Shown piece by piece: positions 6,508 through 13,742 of a stretch of 15,385 bases of DNA. The notes under the pieces are model-generated. The model was not told where the DNA came from. It saw nothing but the letters and a program-made list of their open reading frames with translations, and ran no database searches. Location: the NCBI GenBank assembly GCA_030631915.1, contig DAOVKF010000022.1, positions 1 to 15,385 on the forward strand, given 5' to 3'. Numbering within the stretch: the first letter of the stretch is position 1; every line of letters begins with the position of its first letter. This DNA comes from Candidatus Omnitrophota bacterium (lineage in GTDB: Bacteria > Omnitrophota > Gorgyraeia > Tantalellales > Tantalellaceae). The translations under genes were made by a program, and so were the position numbers.

Positions 6508-8022
6508 ATGAACGAGACAGGGGAACGGCGTTTGCGGGAACTGTTTCAACGGCTGGCTGAGAGCCGGAGCCTTCGCGACGGGATCTCCGCGTTTGAAAGT
6601 TTTTTTCACGGATTGACATGGAAGTTGATACCGCCTGAGCGCGGCGATACGGCCGGGCTTACAAAAACTGAGCTTGTAAGGCTGACAGGGACCCCCCCCC
6701 GTGGCCGCAGGATAAGTCCGGGAGACACGGCCAGGATCTTCGCGGCCGTGGAAAAGGCCGGGAGCAGCGGGAAACCCGAGGGTTTCAGTTATGGAACGGG
6801 CATGAACGGCTTCTGCTGTCCTCTTATGACGGAGGGGACGATATTTGGATCCATTCTGCTGTGCGGGGTAAAAGAGGATATACCGGTCAATATGCGGGTC
6901 CTTTTTAAGGCGTTCATGGATACGATCATTCGCGAGATCCGGAAAGAAGCGGAGCTGAAGGAGCTCAATGAAACGATACGTCCCAGGGCTATAGCGCTGT
7001 CGACCGTTCATACCGTTCACAGACTCATGGGTTCCACACTGGATATCGGTGAGCTTTTGCCGCGTGTCGCCCGCCTGTCGCTGCAGGTGCTGAGAGCGAA
7101 CCGCTGCTCCATCAAACTGGTCGATAAAAAGAGGAAAACACTCCTGCCCATGACGACCGTTGACCTGCGGGAGAAAAAAGCCAAATTAAAGAAAGTCGAG
7201 ATCGGAAAATATGCGCCGGGAAGGGCGGTAAAAAACGGCAGGATCATACGCATGAAAAACTATCTGGCCGTCCCGTTTATCGAGGAGGAAGTCCTCGGCG
7301 TTATCACTCTTTATGATAAATTCGACGGCTCGGAATTCACCGATTATGACGCGGAGATAATGAAAACCCTGGCCGAACAGGCTGTCATAGCCATAAGGAA
7401 CGCGCAGCTGTACCAGGAACAGGAAAACCTTACCATGGCCAGCATCAAGTGCATAGCCATGCTTTTACAGGAGCGGTCGCACGGGGTCCGCAGGGCGGAA
7501 GCGTCGTTTTTAAAGCTGATAAACATCATAGGCCGCAAATTCGATATGAACGAGAACGAGATCAAGATGATGCAATACGCGGCCATGCTCCATGATACGG
7601 GGCAAATAAGCGTTCCGGAGAGGGTCCTGCTGAAAAAGGGGGTGCTGACCGGGAAAGAGTATGCCGCGGTAAAAGCGCATCCCTCAAAAGGCGCTACCAT
7701 CCTGTCAGGGATGAAACCGCTGAGGCCCATCGTCCCCATTATCCGGTACCACCATGAGAACTATGACGGAACCGGGTATCCCAGGGGGTTGAAGGGCCAG
7801 GATATCCCGCTCGGTGCCAGGATACTGGCGGTAATATCCGCTTTCGAGGCCATGATAACAAAGAAACCCTACCGTGAGGCGCTTACTGTCGAGGCCGCGG
7901 TGAAAGAGGTGCGGAAGAACGCGGGGACCCAGTTCGATCCGCAGGTCGTCAAAGTCTTCTGCGCGGCAGCCGCGCATAAAAATGTCGTTAAACTTCTGGA
8001 AAAAGAACTGGGCGGGGCATGA
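6508..8022 (+). CDS. GAF-GAF-HD-GYP signalling protein with altered catalytic residues
   Basis: The 504-residue protein has an N-terminal GAF-like region (about 30-150), a clearer second GAF domain (about 176-320) and an HD-GYP domain (about 320-495). HD-GYP enzymes degrade cyclic di-GMP or related dinucleotides using two or three metals. Present here are His325, His362-Asp363, His391, His415-His416 and the GYP loop (DGTGYP, 420-425). Two usual residues differ: the Lys of HDxGK is Gln366, and the metal-binding Asp of the ADxFDA motif is Ser444 (ISAFEA, with the second Asp being Glu447). Activity may therefore be reduced or changed, and it may act as a sensor or receptor. No transmembrane span is seen, so it is likely cytosolic. 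A C9 run at 6692-6700 could slip. The gene overlaps the next by ATGA. Confidence 0.87.
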   Translation: MNETGERRLRELFQRLAESRSLRDGISAFESFFHGLTWKLIPPERGDTAGLTKTELVRLTGTPPRGRRISPGDTARIFAAVEKAGSSGKPEGFSYGTGMNGFCCPLMTEGTIFGSILLCGVKEDIPVNMRVLFKAFMDTIIREIRKEAELKELNETIRPRAIALSTVHTVHRLMGSTLDIGELLPRVARLSLQVLRANRCSIKLVDKKRKTLLPMTTVDLREKKAKLKKVEIGKYAPGRAVKNGRIIRMKNYLAVPFIEEEVLGVITLYDKFDGSEFTDYDAEIMKTLAEQAVIAIRNAQLYQEQENLTMASIKCIAMLLQERSHGVRRAEASFLKLINIIGRKFDMNENEIKMMQYAAMLHDTGQISVPERVLLKKGVLTGKEYAAVKAHPSKGATILSGMKPLRPIVPIIRYHHENYDGTGYPRGLKGQDIPLGARILAVISAFEAMITKKPYREALTVEAAVKEVRKNAGTQFDPQVVKVFCAAAAHKNVVKLLEKELGGA

Positions 8023-8288
8023 AGGATAAACTCAGGAAGATCGTTGAGAATAAGCTCGCGAGGGACATTCTCGCTTTTTTTCACATGAATCAGGGAAGCA
8101 TTGATACGGTCAGCGGCGTTTCCGCCTGGGTGCGTGAAGATAAGAAGAAAACAGAAGCCGTGCTTGACAGCCTGGTGAAGGCGGGGATGCTTGAGCAGAA
8201 CAGCAGCGGTTCGACAAAGGGATATTGCTATACGCGCGACAGGAAGGCGATGAAAATAATAAAAGAGATAATAGAAGGCAATGGTTGA
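8019..8288 (+). CDS. Small winged-helix protein coupled to the HD-GYP gene
   Basis: The 89-residue protein reads as a single winged helix-turn-helix: a helix (RDILAFFHMNQG), a second unit (TVSGVSAWVREDKKKTEAVLDSLVKAGMLEQ) and a wing (GSTKGYCYTRD), then a final helix. It could bind DNA or a protein partner. It has no other domain. Its ATG overlaps the stop of the HD-GYP gene and its own end overlaps the next gene by 8 bp, which implies a shared job with the signalling protein. The fold call is confident from pattern; the target is unknown. Confidence 0.78.
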   Translation: MKDKLRKIVENKLARDILAFFHMNQGSIDTVSGVSAWVREDKKKTEAVLDSLVKAGMLEQNSSGSTKGYCYTRDRKAMKIIKEIIEGNG

Positions 8289-9003
8289 ACGCCGGGGCTT
8301 TTTTAATCCCACTTTTTCCCGCAGACTGTTTTTTATCACCCTGTCCGTCCTCGTATCCTGGTTCCTGATCTTACGTTTTGACGGGATCGCGGCCTTTTCC
8401 ATAAATCATCTGACCGATTACGGGGTATCCTATGATAGATCGGGCGGCGGCCTTTTCAGTTTCGGCCGCGTCCAGGGGCGGCGCCTGGAACTGACGAGAA
8501 AGGGGTTCATGATGACGGCCGAGACCGTCTGTCTGGCCCTGCGGCCCGGAGAATCGGTCCGTGCCCGAAGGTTGATATGTGATTGCCGTCTGGAAGGCGT
8601 GAGATTTCATGGAGAAAAAGAAAAGGGGGGCGCTTCTTCTGCGGAAGCGTTGATCAGCATGCCTTTTGGCCCCAACTGGCGGTATGAAACAATGGTCTTT
8701 ACCGTGATCCTTGGAGGCGGGTGTGTAAAGATCGATTCTTTCAGGGCTTTTGGGGACGACATCAGCGTAAAAGGGGATGGTGAACTGGCCGTGGAGGGCG
8801 GTGATATCGTGATAGATATCAGTGTGCTTGTCTCGCCGGAGGTATCAGAATCGTTACTGGGTGATCTCAGGGAGATGTTTTTTATCCGGGAAGACAATGG
8901 ATGGGACTCCCTAAACCTGAATGTAAAGGGCAACATACGAACCGCCGCGTTTGAGCTGAGATCGGACCTTTTTGAGATGAACGTCCGGAACGGCCGGCCG
9001 TGA
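8281..9003 (+). CDS. Membrane-anchored AsmA/GspN-like protein
   Basis: The 240-residue protein has a short basic N-terminus, one membrane span (about residues 16-31) and a beta-rich domain outside the cytoplasm. The segment VKIDSFRAFGDDISVKGDGELAVEGGDIVIDISVLVSPEV resembles the repeated strands of AsmA-family and GspN proteins (slow to place more exactly). AsmA-type proteins work in lipid transport and outer membrane assembly, and GspN in type II secretion. The ATG lies eight bases inside the previous gene. It is the last gene of its block, and the next promoter follows at 9024. The call is by general pattern only. Confidence 0.6.
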   Translation: MVERRGFFNPTFSRRLFFITLSVLVSWFLILRFDGIAAFSINHLTDYGVSYDRSGGGLFSFGRVQGRRLELTRKGFMMTAETVCLALRPGESVRARRLICDCRLEGVRFHGEKEKGGASSAEALISMPFGPNWRYETMVFTVILGGGCVKIDSFRAFGDDISVKGDGELAVEGGDIVIDISVLVSPEVSESLLGDLREMFFIREDNGWDSLNLNVKGNIRTAAFELRSDLFEMNVRNGRP

Positions 9004-9023
9004 GGGACGGGCGATTTCCACTC

Positions 9024-9051
9024 TTGCTATTTTAATGTTATGTGCTAAAAT
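9024..9051 (+). promoter_or_regulatory. Candidate sigma70 promoter immediately before the SPOR gene
   Basis: TTGCTA (9024-9029), a 16-bp spacer and TAAAAT (9046-9051) would start transcription near 9057-9061. The SPOR-domain gene begins at 9061 with no Shine-Dalgarno in front, so the message may be leaderless. Confidence 0.5.
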
Positions 9052-9060
9052 ATAGCGCAA

Positions 9061-9720
9061 ATGACGGACAGCGATTTTCCGACCGATTTTTTCGAGGACC
9101 GGGTTTACGTAAAAAAGGGCAGAAGGCCCCGGTTTTTGGATAAATATTCCGAGCAGAGGGTTTTGCCGTATATACGGGTCCCTGTTGAATATACCGTTAT
9201 CGCGGGGATCACGGCGCTTGTGTTTTTCGTGGTCGCGTACGCTATAGGCGTGGAACGCGGGAAACGGATCTCAGCCGCCGGGGCAGCGCGCGTTACGCGG
9301 GAAAGCTCACAAATATCCGGGTTCAAAGAGGTCCCGGAAAAGGCGCGGGTTGAAGAAGCCGCTGAAGTATCGCGGCAGGACGATAAGGCCGGCGGCACGA
9401 ACGGCCCGTTTTCCGATACGGGAGAAACGGCGGATCTACCCGTTCCTCTTCAAGAAGAAGTAACGCCGGAAAGCGGGGGAACGACAGCAGCCCCGCAGGA
9501 GTCTGTGTATCTGATACAGCTTGTATCCTTCAGGAAGGAAAAGCACGCGAGGGAGGAAGTAAAAAAATTAAAGGCGGCGGGAAGAGAGGCGTCTTTTGCC
9601 AGAAAAGGCATGTGGTATCAGGTGTATGCGCGCGGCTATAAGACTGCGGGGCAAGCGCGCAGGGCGAAAGACGCGTTTAATGAGGAATATCCCGATTGTT
9701 ATATAAGGAGGCAGAAGTGA
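9061..9720 (+). CDS. SPOR-domain membrane protein
   Basis: The 219-residue protein has a 43-residue basic cytosolic N-terminus, one membrane span (about 44-64), a Glu/Ala/Thr-rich linker and a C-terminal SPOR domain (about 147-217, YLIQLVSFRKEKHAREEVKKLKAAG...WYQVYARGY). SPOR domains bind denuded peptidoglycan glycans and usually mark division sites. The protein is likely an inner-membrane division or envelope factor. The ATG at 9061 is the only reasonable start, because no other in-frame start codon lies before the membrane span. Its stop overlaps the next gene's GTG. Confidence 0.87.
   Translation: MTDSDFPTDFFEDRVYVKKGRRPRFLDKYSEQRVLPYIRVPVEYTVIAGITALVFFVVAYAIGVERGKRISAAGAARVTRESSQISGFKEVPEKARVEEAAEVSRQDDKAGGTNGPFSDTGETADLPVPLQEEVTPESGGTTAAPQESVYLIQLVSFRKEKHAREEVKKLKAAGREASFARKGMWYQVYARGYKTAGQARRAKDAFNEEYPDCYIRRQK
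9705..9711 (+). promoter_or_regulatory. Shine-Dalgarno that fixes the small basic protein start
   Basis: AAGGAGG lies five bases before the GTG at 9717. It sits inside the end of the SPOR gene and supports this GTG over a TTG at 9696. Confidence 0.75.
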
Positions 9721-9977
9721 CGCAGCATCCAAGCTTGAAATCCGGGGCCAAAGGAGCGAAATTCCGCTCGGTCCCGAAACGGTACGAGAAGGTCAAGGAA
9801 CTGTCCGAAAAAGATAAATGGGACGCGGAAAAAGACTCTGTCTACCGTCTCCCGAAGGTCAAACGCGTCTTGTTCAAGACAAAGAAGACAAAAGGCCCTG
9901 TGGAAGAGGCTGCCGCCGAGGGAGCCCCCGGAGCCGCCGAAGAAGCCGCGCCCGCGGCTAAAAAGAGCAATAAGTAA
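9717..9977 (+). CDS. Small basic protein of the Chlamydiae/Verrucomicrobia type with acidic-Ala tail
   Basis: The first 60 residues (TQHPSLKSGAKGAKFRSVPKRYEKVKEL..., then VYRLPKVKRV) match what I recall of the TIGR04137 small basic protein, a PVC-group family of roughly 50-60 residues whose function is uncertain. Here the conserved part is followed by a 25-residue tail rich in Ala, Glu and Pro (EEAAAEGAPGAAEEAAPAAKKSNK). The GTG start has a strong AAGGAGG. It overlaps the SPOR gene stop and is followed after four bases by a tRNA-binding protein gene, so a link to translation is plausible. It is a useful lineage marker. Confidence 0.75.
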   Translation: MTQHPSLKSGAKGAKFRSVPKRYEKVKELSEKDKWDAEKDSVYRLPKVKRVLFKTKKTKGPVEEAAAEGAPGAAEEAAPAAKKSNK

Positions 9978-9981
9978 AACT

Positions 9982-10305
9982 GTGATCATATCATTTGAAG
10001 ATTTCCAGAAACTGGATATCAGGGTCGCTGAGATAATCGCGGCCAGGGAACTTCCCGGCGCGGATAAACTATATGTCCTGACGATCAGTGTCGGCGAAAA
10101 GAACAAACAGATCGTGGCAGGGATCCGGTCCTCTTACGGGATAGATGAACTGAAGGGGAAAAAGATCATTGTCATTGATAACCTGGAGCCTGCGGTGATA
10201 AGGGGCGAGGAATCCAGCGGCATGCTGCTGGCAGTCTGCTCTGAGAGCGGTCCTGTCCTGCTTGTCCCTGACAGAGAAGTGACCCCAGGCTCAAAGGTCA
10301 GTTAG
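9982..10305 (+). CDS. Stand-alone MetRS C-terminal-type tRNA-binding protein
   Basis: The 107-residue protein matches the tRNA-binding OB-fold at the C-terminus of methionyl-tRNA synthetase: SFEDFQKLDIRVAEIIAARELPGADKLYVLTISVG, QIVAGI, and NLEPAVIRGEESSGMLLA. In many bacteria this domain is fused to MetG and helps dimerisation and tRNA binding. Here it is free and likely acts in trans as a beta subunit. The GTG start is four bases after the previous stop. Trbp111 is the alternative name for such free domains. Confidence 0.87.
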   Translation: MIISFEDFQKLDIRVAEIIAARELPGADKLYVLTISVGEKNKQIVAGIRSSYGIDELKGKKIIVIDNLEPAVIRGEESSGMLLAVCSESGPVLLVPDREVTPGSKVS

Positions 10306-10341
10306 CCCGGAGCAGCCGCAGTGCGCGGTACTTAACGTATC

Positions 10342-11433
10342 ATGAACAAGGTAAGAGTAAATTTAGGTGAGAGGACTTATGAGATATTTATCGGCAGGGG
10401 CACCCTTGCCCGTCTTCCGGGTTTTATCAGGTCCATGGGGTTTAAGGGGCCGGTTGTTTGCATAGCCGATAGTTCCGTCCTGTCCAAAACAAAAGCCCTG
10501 ATCAGGCCGGCTTTCGCAAAGGTCCGCAACAGGGTGCACTGGATCAGCGTCCCCGGGACCGAGAAGTCGAAATCGTTAAAAGTCTACAGGGAGACCGTCC
10601 ATAAGATCAGCAGTAAAACAAAGATGCACCGTCCGCTGATAATCGCCCTGGGCGGAGGTGTCATAGGCGACCTGGCGGGTTTTGTCGCCGCGACCTATAG
10701 AAGGGGGGTCCCGTATATCCAGATACCCACGACGCTTTTGGCGCAGGTGGATTCGTCGATAGGCGGAAAGGTCGGCGTCGATCTGCCGGAGGCAAAGAAT
10801 CTGATAGGCGCGTTCAAGCAGCCGGAGGCTGTTTTTATCGATATCGATTTTCTCAAAACCCTGCCGGTCAAACAGCTTTATAACGGTCTGGCCGAAGTGA
10901 TAAAATACGGGATCATAAAAAGCCGGAGCTTTTTCCTTTTTCTTGAGGGCAATATGGAAAAGCTCTTATCCCTGAACAGGGGAGTTTTAGAAAAGGTCAT
11001 ACTCGAATGCGTCTTTATCAAATCAAAGATCGTGGAAAAAGACGAGTTTGACGACAAAAGACTGCGGATCGTCCTTAACTTCGGACACACTCTTGGCCAC
11101 GCGGTAGAAGCCGCTGCCGGATACACCAACGCGTACAACCATGGCGAATCCGTCGCCGTTGGCATGCTTTTGGCCGGAGAGATAGCTTTGAGGCTTGACA
11201 TGCTGGCCGCGGAAGACCTCGGCAGGATCGGGGGGCTGATAAGATCCGCGGGGCTGCCCGTCAGGATCGAGAATGTGTCATTGGCGAAGATAATGAGCGC
11301 TTACATGCATGACAAAAAATTCACAGGCGGGACCAACCGTTTTGTCCTGCCCAGAAAGATCGGCTCTGTGGAAGTAGTAGAGGATATTCCGGAAACACTG
11401 ATCAAAAGCGTCCTTCGAGATCATGCGGTATAA
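10342..11433 (+). CDS. aroB: 3-dehydroquinate synthase
   Basis: This 363-residue enzyme converts DAHP to 3-dehydroquinate, the second step of the shikimate pathway, using NAD and Zn or Co. The NAD site GGGVIGDLAGFVAATYRRG is followed by the family signature IPTTLLAQVDSSIGGKVGVD. The metal ligands are Glu185 (GLAEVIKYG), His249 (GHTLGHA) and His267 (YNHGESVAVGM). Length and motifs are complete. The ATG has no clear Shine-Dalgarno. Its last 11 bases overlap the next gene. No other shikimate gene is near. Confidence 0.97.
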   Translation: MNKVRVNLGERTYEIFIGRGTLARLPGFIRSMGFKGPVVCIADSSVLSKTKALIRPAFAKVRNRVHWISVPGTEKSKSLKVYRETVHKISSKTKMHRPLIIALGGGVIGDLAGFVAATYRRGVPYIQIPTTLLAQVDSSIGGKVGVDLPEAKNLIGAFKQPEAVFIDIDFLKTLPVKQLYNGLAEVIKYGIIKSRSFFLFLEGNMEKLLSLNRGVLEKVILECVFIKSKIVEKDEFDDKRLRIVLNFGHTLGHAVEAAAGYTNAYNHGESVAVGMLLAGEIALRLDMLAAEDLGRIGGLIRSAGLPVRIENVSLAKIMSAYMHDKKFTGGTNRFVLPRKIGSVEVVEDIPETLIKSVLRDHAV

Positions 11434-11848
11434 TGCATACGGGATATTGCAGGTCGCTTCCTCCCGGGAAGCGCAGATGATCGATGTCACCGCTGATGTG
11501 TCCGCTTTTGTGCGGAACAGCGGCATATCGGACGGTATCTGCCATTTATTTGTGCCCCATACAACAGCGGCTGTCACGATAAACGAGAACGCTGATCCTG
11601 ATGTCGTCGCGGATATGCTCATGGGGCTGGAAAACATTGTCCGGCCCGGGCTCCCGTACAGGCATGCCGAGGGTAATTCGCCCGCGCATATCAAATCTTC
11701 GCTCATCGGCGTTTCCGGAAGTATTTTCGTGAATGACGGCGGGCTTGTTCTGGGAACCTGGCAGGGGATATATTTCTGTGAATTCGACGGGCCGAGGCGT
11801 CGCAGCCTGTCCGTAAAGATCGTAAGAACGGAGCATGAACGCGCATAA
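11423..11848 (+). CDS. UPF0047 / YjbQ-family protein
   Basis: The 141-residue protein has the family pattern in full: HTTAAVTINENADPDV (His46), GNSPAHIKSSLIG (His89) and GTWQGIYFCEFDGPRRR (111-127). YjbQ proteins have been linked to thiamine phosphate synthase activity as a secondary function; the true role is unsettled. The three conserved His/Asp positions suggest a metal site. It starts inside aroB and overlaps the thioesterase gene by 14 bp, so it is part of a tightly packed run. Confidence 0.92.
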   Translation: MRYNAYGILQVASSREAQMIDVTADVSAFVRNSGISDGICHLFVPHTTAAVTINENADPDVVADMLMGLENIVRPGLPYRHAEGNSPAHIKSSLIGVSGSIFVNDGGLVLGTWQGIYFCEFDGPRRRSLSVKIVRTEHERA

Positions 11849-12233
11849 TATCGAGCTGCGCATACGGTATGCCGAAACAGACCAGATGGGGGTAGTTTAC
11901 TATTCGAATTACCTTGTCTGGTTTGAGATAGCAAGGACTGAATTTTTCAGGTCAAAGGGTCTGGATTACTGCCGGATAGAACAGGAGCGGAAGATATATC
12001 TCCCGGTCACCGAAGCGTATTGCCGTTACCGTTCCCCGTTAAAATACGACGATGTCATAACGGTTACCGTGGAGTTGACAGACGCGGGCAGATCAAGGAT
12101 ATCCTTCGGATACAGGGTGAAAAAAGGGGACAGGACAGCCGCTACAGGATATACCGGCCATGTGTTTGTCGATGAAAAAGGAAAACCGGTCGCTGTCCCC
12201 GGTTTTGTCAGGGAAGCCTTTTTTCGGGGATGA
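11835..12233 (+). CDS. YbgC/4HBT-type acyl-CoA thioesterase
   Basis: The 132-residue hotdog-fold protein carries the 4-hydroxybenzoyl-CoA thioesterase motif YAETDQMGVVYYSNYLVWFEIAR with catalytic Asp16. Length suits YbgC, which cleaves acyl-CoA or acyl-ACP and often sits with Tol-Pal genes. Tol-Pal is not seen here, so the substrate is open. GGAG lies just ahead of the ATG. The gene ends the block; a new promoter follows at 12253. Confidence 0.9.
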   Translation: MNAHNIELRIRYAETDQMGVVYYSNYLVWFEIARTEFFRSKGLDYCRIEQERKIYLPVTEAYCRYRSPLKYDDVITVTVELTDAGRSRISFGYRVKKGDRTAATGYTGHVFVDEKGKPVAVPGFVREAFFRG

Positions 12234-12252
12234 GACGGGTAAGCGGTTTTCC

Positions 12253-12280
12253 TTTACACGCGCCTCCGGAGAGATATAAT
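12253..12280 (+). promoter_or_regulatory. Strong sigma70 promoter for the gspAB-like genes
   Basis: TTTACA (12253-12258), 16 bp, TATAAT (12275-12280). The start of transcription is expected near 12287. GAGGG at 12286-12290 lies ten bases ahead of the ATG, so if the start is this late the ribosome site is at the very 5' end of the message. Confidence 0.65.
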
Positions 12281-12300
12281 AAAAAGAGGGAACAGACGAT

Positions 12301-13125
12301 ATGTATCTTGAGTTTTACGGATTAAAAGAAAACCCTTTCAACGTAACAAGCGATCCGGGTTTCCTCTATTTGAGCGATACTCACAAAGAGGCGCTGGATC
12401 ATCTGGTTTACGGAATAAAAGAGAGAAAGGGTTTCATAGAGATCACCGGTGAGATCGGTGCCGGAAAGACCACTGTCTGCAGGGCGCTCCTGAATTATCT
12501 CGACGAGAATACGAGGACATCGATTATTTTCAATTCAAGTCTGCCGGAGTCACAACTCCTGGAAGCGATATTGCTCGACTTCGGCATTACTCCGCGGCGC
12601 CGCAGTAAGGGGGCGTTCCTGCGCGAGCTTAACGGGTTTCTGCTCGAACAGCTGTCCGAAGGGAATAATGCCGTCCTCATAGTGGATGAAGCGCAGAACC
12701 TCCGCAATCCCACTCTTGAGACCGTGCGGATGCTATCGAACCTTGAAACGGAAAAGGAAAAGCTCCTGCAGATAATCCTGGTAGGCCAGCCGCAGCTTCG
12801 CGAGAAACTGGACTCGCCGGAACTGTTGCAGCTTCGTCAGCGGATCAGCGTGCGGTTCCACATAAAGGCGCTGAAGCGGGAGGAGTTGCGAAAATATATT
12901 GAGCACCGTCTGACCGTTGCGGGTTATTCCGGTGATATAATTTTCAATGACGAAGCCATTGACCTGATCGCCCGTTATTCCGGGGGGATACCGAGGGTGA
13001 TCAATGTCGTTTGCGATAAGTCGCTTCTCCTCGGGTTTGTCCGGGAGACAGCGCTTATAGGGCGATCCATTATCCAGAGAAGTATCGAGGAGCTGCGAGG
13101 CAATTACAGCCTCGCCGCGGCATAA
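12301..13125 (+). CDS. GspA/ExeA-like AAA ATPase
   Basis: The 274-residue protein starts MYLEFYGLKENPFNVTSDPGFLYLS, the hallmark of ExeA-type ATPases. Walker A is GEIGAGKTT (50-58), Walker B is VLIVDEAQ with Asp129-Glu130, and a QPQLREKL...LRQRI stretch precedes the lid domain (YSGGIPRVINVVCDKSLL). ExeA/GspA with GspB helps insert the type II secretin through peptidoglycan. The Aeromonas protein continues with a membrane span and peptidoglycan-binding domain; this one stops after the ATPase and looks cytosolic. The following gene codes for a GspB-like partner, which supports the assignment. Confidence 0.88.
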   Translation: MYLEFYGLKENPFNVTSDPGFLYLSDTHKEALDHLVYGIKERKGFIEITGEIGAGKTTVCRALLNYLDENTRTSIIFNSSLPESQLLEAILLDFGITPRRRSKGAFLRELNGFLLEQLSEGNNAVLIVDEAQNLRNPTLETVRMLSNLETEKEKLLQIILVGQPQLREKLDSPELLQLRQRISVRFHIKALKREELRKYIEHRLTVAGYSGDIIFNDEAIDLIARYSGGIPRVINVVCDKSLLLGFVRETALIGRSIIQRSIEELRGNYSLAAA

Positions 13126-13147
13126 TGCCTCTTTGCCCCTATATATG

Positions 13148-13678
13148 ATGAGCATTATAACCGAGGCGCTGAAAAAGATCCAAACAGGCCGTTACGATCA
13201 GGTTGTCGAAGGAAACCGGGAAGAACAGAACGGTGTTCCCGCGGCGGCCCGGGCGGAACAAAGGTCTCCCGGAAGCAGGTCTTTGTTCTTCAATGTCCTT
13301 TTGGCCTGCGCCGTGGCGGGGATAATATCAGCGGGCATGTTGTTTTTATGGCGGAACCGGCAGTCTGTCATGGAAATGCCTGTTTTCGGGAAGAGAGCAG
13401 TGATCAGTTCCGGGCTTGAAGTCGGCGATGTTGAGCATACCGCCACTGTTCCCCCCGGTGAGACTGTCCATGATGACATCAGCAAAACTCCTCTGACAGG
13501 GCAAAGACATCTTGCCATAAGCGGTATAATGTACTCCCCGTCGCACCCTCAGGCCATAATAAACGGACGGATAATCAGTGAGGGGGAAACCGTGGACGGG
13601 TTTACCGTGAACCATATAGGCCCCGGTACGGTGAGGGGTATATTGAATGACGAGGACTTCGAGCTGGAGCTCGAATAG
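13148..13678 (+). CDS. GspB-like type II secretion protein
   Basis: The 176-residue protein begins MSIITEALKKI, like the MSxIxxALKKxE start of GspB proteins, then has one membrane span (about 46-68), a variable linker and a C-terminal GspB domain (about 121-176: LAISGIMYSPSHPQAIINGRIISEGETVDGF). GspB works with GspA at the inner membrane and periplasm in secretin assembly. I chose ATG 13148 because it matches the family N-terminus; ATG 13145 and TTG 13133 are in frame too. No clear Shine-Dalgarno is present, and the gene is 22 bases after gspA-like, so coupling is likely. A 7-bp perfect dyad TTCGAGC/GCTCGAA (13658-13675) closes the coding region. Confidence 0.82.
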   Translation: MSIITEALKKIQTGRYDQVVEGNREEQNGVPAAARAEQRSPGSRSLFFNVLLACAVAGIISAGMLFLWRNRQSVMEMPVFGKRAVISSGLEVGDVEHTATVPPGETVHDDISKTPLTGQRHLAISGIMYSPSHPQAIINGRIISEGETVDGFTVNHIGPGTVRGILNDEDFELELE

Positions 13679-13701
13679 ATATAAAGGATCCACACCTAAA
13701 A

Positions 13702-13732
13702 TATTATCATAGTAATACTTGAATTTGTATTA
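13702..13732 (+). promoter_or_regulatory. AT-rich cluster of overlapping dyads before PilZ protein 1
   Basis: TATTA (13702-13706) pairs with TAATA (13713-13717), and TAATAC (13713-13718) pairs with GTATTA (13727-13732). A weak -35-like TTGAAT (13719-13724) lies in the second loop, with TATGCT at 13742-13747 after 17 bp. This may be an operator over a weak promoter. The low base complexity makes chance dyads common. Confidence 0.3.
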
Positions 13733-13742
13733 GTAATAATGT

